NCBI RefSeq assembly: GCF_005222675.1
Contig: NZ_STGE01000034.1
Coordinates: forward strand, 1-39,460
Length of the DNA stretch: 39,460 bases
DNA from: Mycolicibacterium sp. CR10
GTDB lineage: Bacteria; Actinomycetota; Actinomycetes; Mycobacteriales; Mycobacteriaceae
Direction of reading: 5' to 3'
The first letter of the stretch is position 1. Each line of letters begins with the position of its first letter. Position numbers and translations under genes: made by a program. The notes under the pieces are model-generated. The model did no database searches. It was not told the origin of the DNA and saw only the letters and a program-made list of their open reading frames with translations. Of this stretch, positions 38,447-39,460 are shown in pieces.

Positions 38447-39334
38447 ATGACGTGGCATCCGCATGCCAACAGGGCGAAGACGTTCCTGTTGCTGGTGGTG
38501 TTCTCGGGTCTGATCGTCGGTGTCGGCGCCCTGTTCGGGCGCAGCATCATGTTCCTGGCCGTGGTGTTCGCCCTCGGCATGAACGCCTACGTCTACTTCA
38601 ACAGCGACAAGCTGGCGCTGCGGGCGATGCACGCTCAGCCCGTCAACGAGATGCAGGCGCCGGTGATGTACAAGATCGTGCGCGAGCTCGCCACGACGGC
38701 GCGGCAGCCGATGCCGCGGCTCTACATCAGCGACACCGCCGCCCCGAACGCGTTCGCCACCGGCCGCAACCCCCGCAACGCCGCGGTGTGCTGTACCACC
38801 GGCATCCTCGGAATCCTCAATGAGCGCGAACTGCGGGCGGTGCTCGGCCACGAACTGTCGCACGTCTACAACCGCGACATCCTGATCTCGTGCGTCGCCG
38901 GTGCGATGGCCTCGGTGATCACCGCGCTGGCCAACCTGGCGTTCTTCGCGAGCATGTTCGGCGGCAACCGCGACGGCGGCACCAATCCGTTGGCGATTCT
39001 TCTCGTCTCGCTGCTCGGCCCGATCGCCGCGACCGTGATCAAGCTCGCGGTGTCGCGGTCGCGGGAGTATCAGGCCGACCAGTCCGGCGCGGAGTTGACC
39101 GGCGATCCGCTGGCCTTGGCCAGCGCGTTGCGCAAGATCAGCAGCGGGGTCCAGCAGGCGCCGCTTCCGCCCGAGCCTCAGCTGGCCGATCAGGCGCACC
39201 TGATGATCGCCAACCCGTTCCGGTCCGGCGAGAAGATCGGCAAGCTGTTCGCGACGCACCCGCCGATGGAGGAGCGCATCGCGCGCCTGGAGGCGATGGC
39301 GGGCCCGGGCTATCGAGGCCCCGGCCTGTACTGA
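38447..39334 (+). CDS. htpX: Membrane zinc metalloprotease HtpX
   Basis: HtpX degrades damaged membrane proteins during envelope stress. The 295-residue protein has two N-terminal helices (residues about 13-50), the zinc site HELSH at 135-139 (HEXXH), two further helices, and the third ligand Glu in SRSREYQADQSG. The length and order match Rv0563. AGGAGG in GAAGGAGG is ten bases before the ATG at 38447. It follows grcC1 by 96 bp. A half palindromic repeat lies 20 bp downstream of its stop. Confidence 0.97.
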   Translation: MTWHPHANRAKTFLLLVVFSGLIVGVGALFGRSIMFLAVVFALGMNAYVYFNSDKLALRAMHAQPVNEMQAPVMYKIVRELATTARQPMPRLYISDTAAPNAFATGRNPRNAAVCCTTGILGILNERELRAVLGHELSHVYNRDILISCVAGAMASVITALANLAFFASMFGGNRDGGTNPLAILLVSLLGPIAATVIKLAVSRSREYQADQSGAELTGDPLALASALRKISSGVQQAPLPPEPQLADQAHLMIANPFRSGEKIGKLFATHPPMEERIARLEAMAGPGYRGPGLY

Positions 39335-39353
39335 ACGCTCCTGTACCGAACTC

Positions 39354-39386
39354 CGCCGAAATGGCATTCCAGCAGGTGCTCTCTCG
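39354..39386. repeat. Half copy of the intergenic palindromic repeat
   Basis: The left arm GCCGAAATGGCATTCC appears again, here with the AGCAGG extension, then GCTC-TCTC-GGGC, which forms the apical stem with a TCTC loop as in 2101-2161. The stem has one G-U pair and different bases from the other copy. A matching right outer arm is not clearly seen in the remaining sequence. It lies just past the htpX stop. Confidence 0.75.
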
Positions 39387-39434
39387 GGCGGATTCATACG
39401 GTCAGTGCAACATCCAGTGATTTGAGGGGTTGCT

Positions 39435-39460
39435 ATGCCGTCAGGGTTTCCGGTTCCGCG
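39435..39460 (+). CDS. Possible start of a gene cut by the window edge
   Basis: ATG at 39435 is preceded by GAGGGG (39424-39429) with five bases of spacing and opens a frame MPSGFPVPR that runs off the window. It is too short to identify. The next gene in M. tuberculosis is on the other strand, so this may be a locally inserted gene or chance. Confidence 0.3.

Noticed and set aside
1..39460. tRNA, rRNA, CRISPR array or prophage genes
   Set aside because: No cloverleaf-type sequence, direct-repeat array, integrase or phage structural gene was noticed by eye. A scan with tRNAscan-SE and a CRISPR finder would settle it.

Overview
The window is high-GC actinobacterial DNA. It most resembles a fast-growing Mycobacterium (Mycolicibacterium-type) chromosome. 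The gene order HAD hydrolase, Ddn-like protein, menB ... fadD8 ... menC, bpoC, menD, Rv0556-like protein, mgtA, menG ... menJ, grcC1, htpX follows the Rv0546c-Rv0563 order of M. tuberculosis as I remember it. Accessory genes are inserted between these landmarks. Several predicted protein sequences (MenC, BpoC, GrcC1) match my memory of the tuberculosis proteins along their length. No rRNA, tRNA, CRISPR array, integrase or transposase was seen, and no gene-free stretch exceeds about 200 bp.

Layout. 1-2165: a short-chain dehydrogenase divergent from an AraC regulator, closed by a palindromic repeat. 2166-4237 (minus): HAD hydrolase, Ddn-like protein, menB. 4289-7363 (plus): a translationally coupled operon of GT2 glycosyltransferase, acyl-CoA-dehydrogenase-like protein, PIG-L/LmbE deacetylase and NodS-like methyltransferase. 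7360-8613: an ECF42-type sigma factor. 8641-10495: an AbiE-like toxin-antitoxin pair behind a palindromic promoter/operator. 10504-13388 (minus): fadD8 and a kinase-fold protein behind a KstR-type motif. 13575-14891: a secreted protein and a DGPF/YciI protein, separated by a composite palindromic repeat. 15035-20793: a small membrane protein, an MpaB-like oxygenase with its TetR, a FadD ligase, PadR with a mycothiol-dependent-type enzyme, and a SOUL protein. 20989-26806: menC, a GlxA/DJ-1 pair, bpoC, menD and a membrane protein. 26808-30350: a DsbA-like lipoprotein, mgtA, an SDR and menG. 30466-36062: esterase, FAD oxidoreductase with divergent TetR, hydrolase, two DUF202 proteins and a hypothetical protein. 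36059-39334: menJ, grcC1 and htpX.

The conserved backbone makes menaquinone: MenD, MenC, MenB and MenG, plus MenJ and GrcC1 for tail synthesis and partial saturation, with BpoC as a possible MenH-type hydrolase. menA, menE and menF are not in the window.

The most interesting material lies between these genes. First, a family of short intergenic palindromes (four places) has compensatory stem changes and a pyrimidine-rich CTCTC-type apical loop. Second, the GT2/ACAD/PIG-L/NodS operon has an enzyme set resembling Nod-factor assembly and an unknown product. Third, an AbiE-like TA locus has a near-ideal leaderless promoter wrapped in a perfect 15-bp dyad. Fourth, several regulator/enzyme pairs have clear operators, two of them twin sites 22-23 bp apart.
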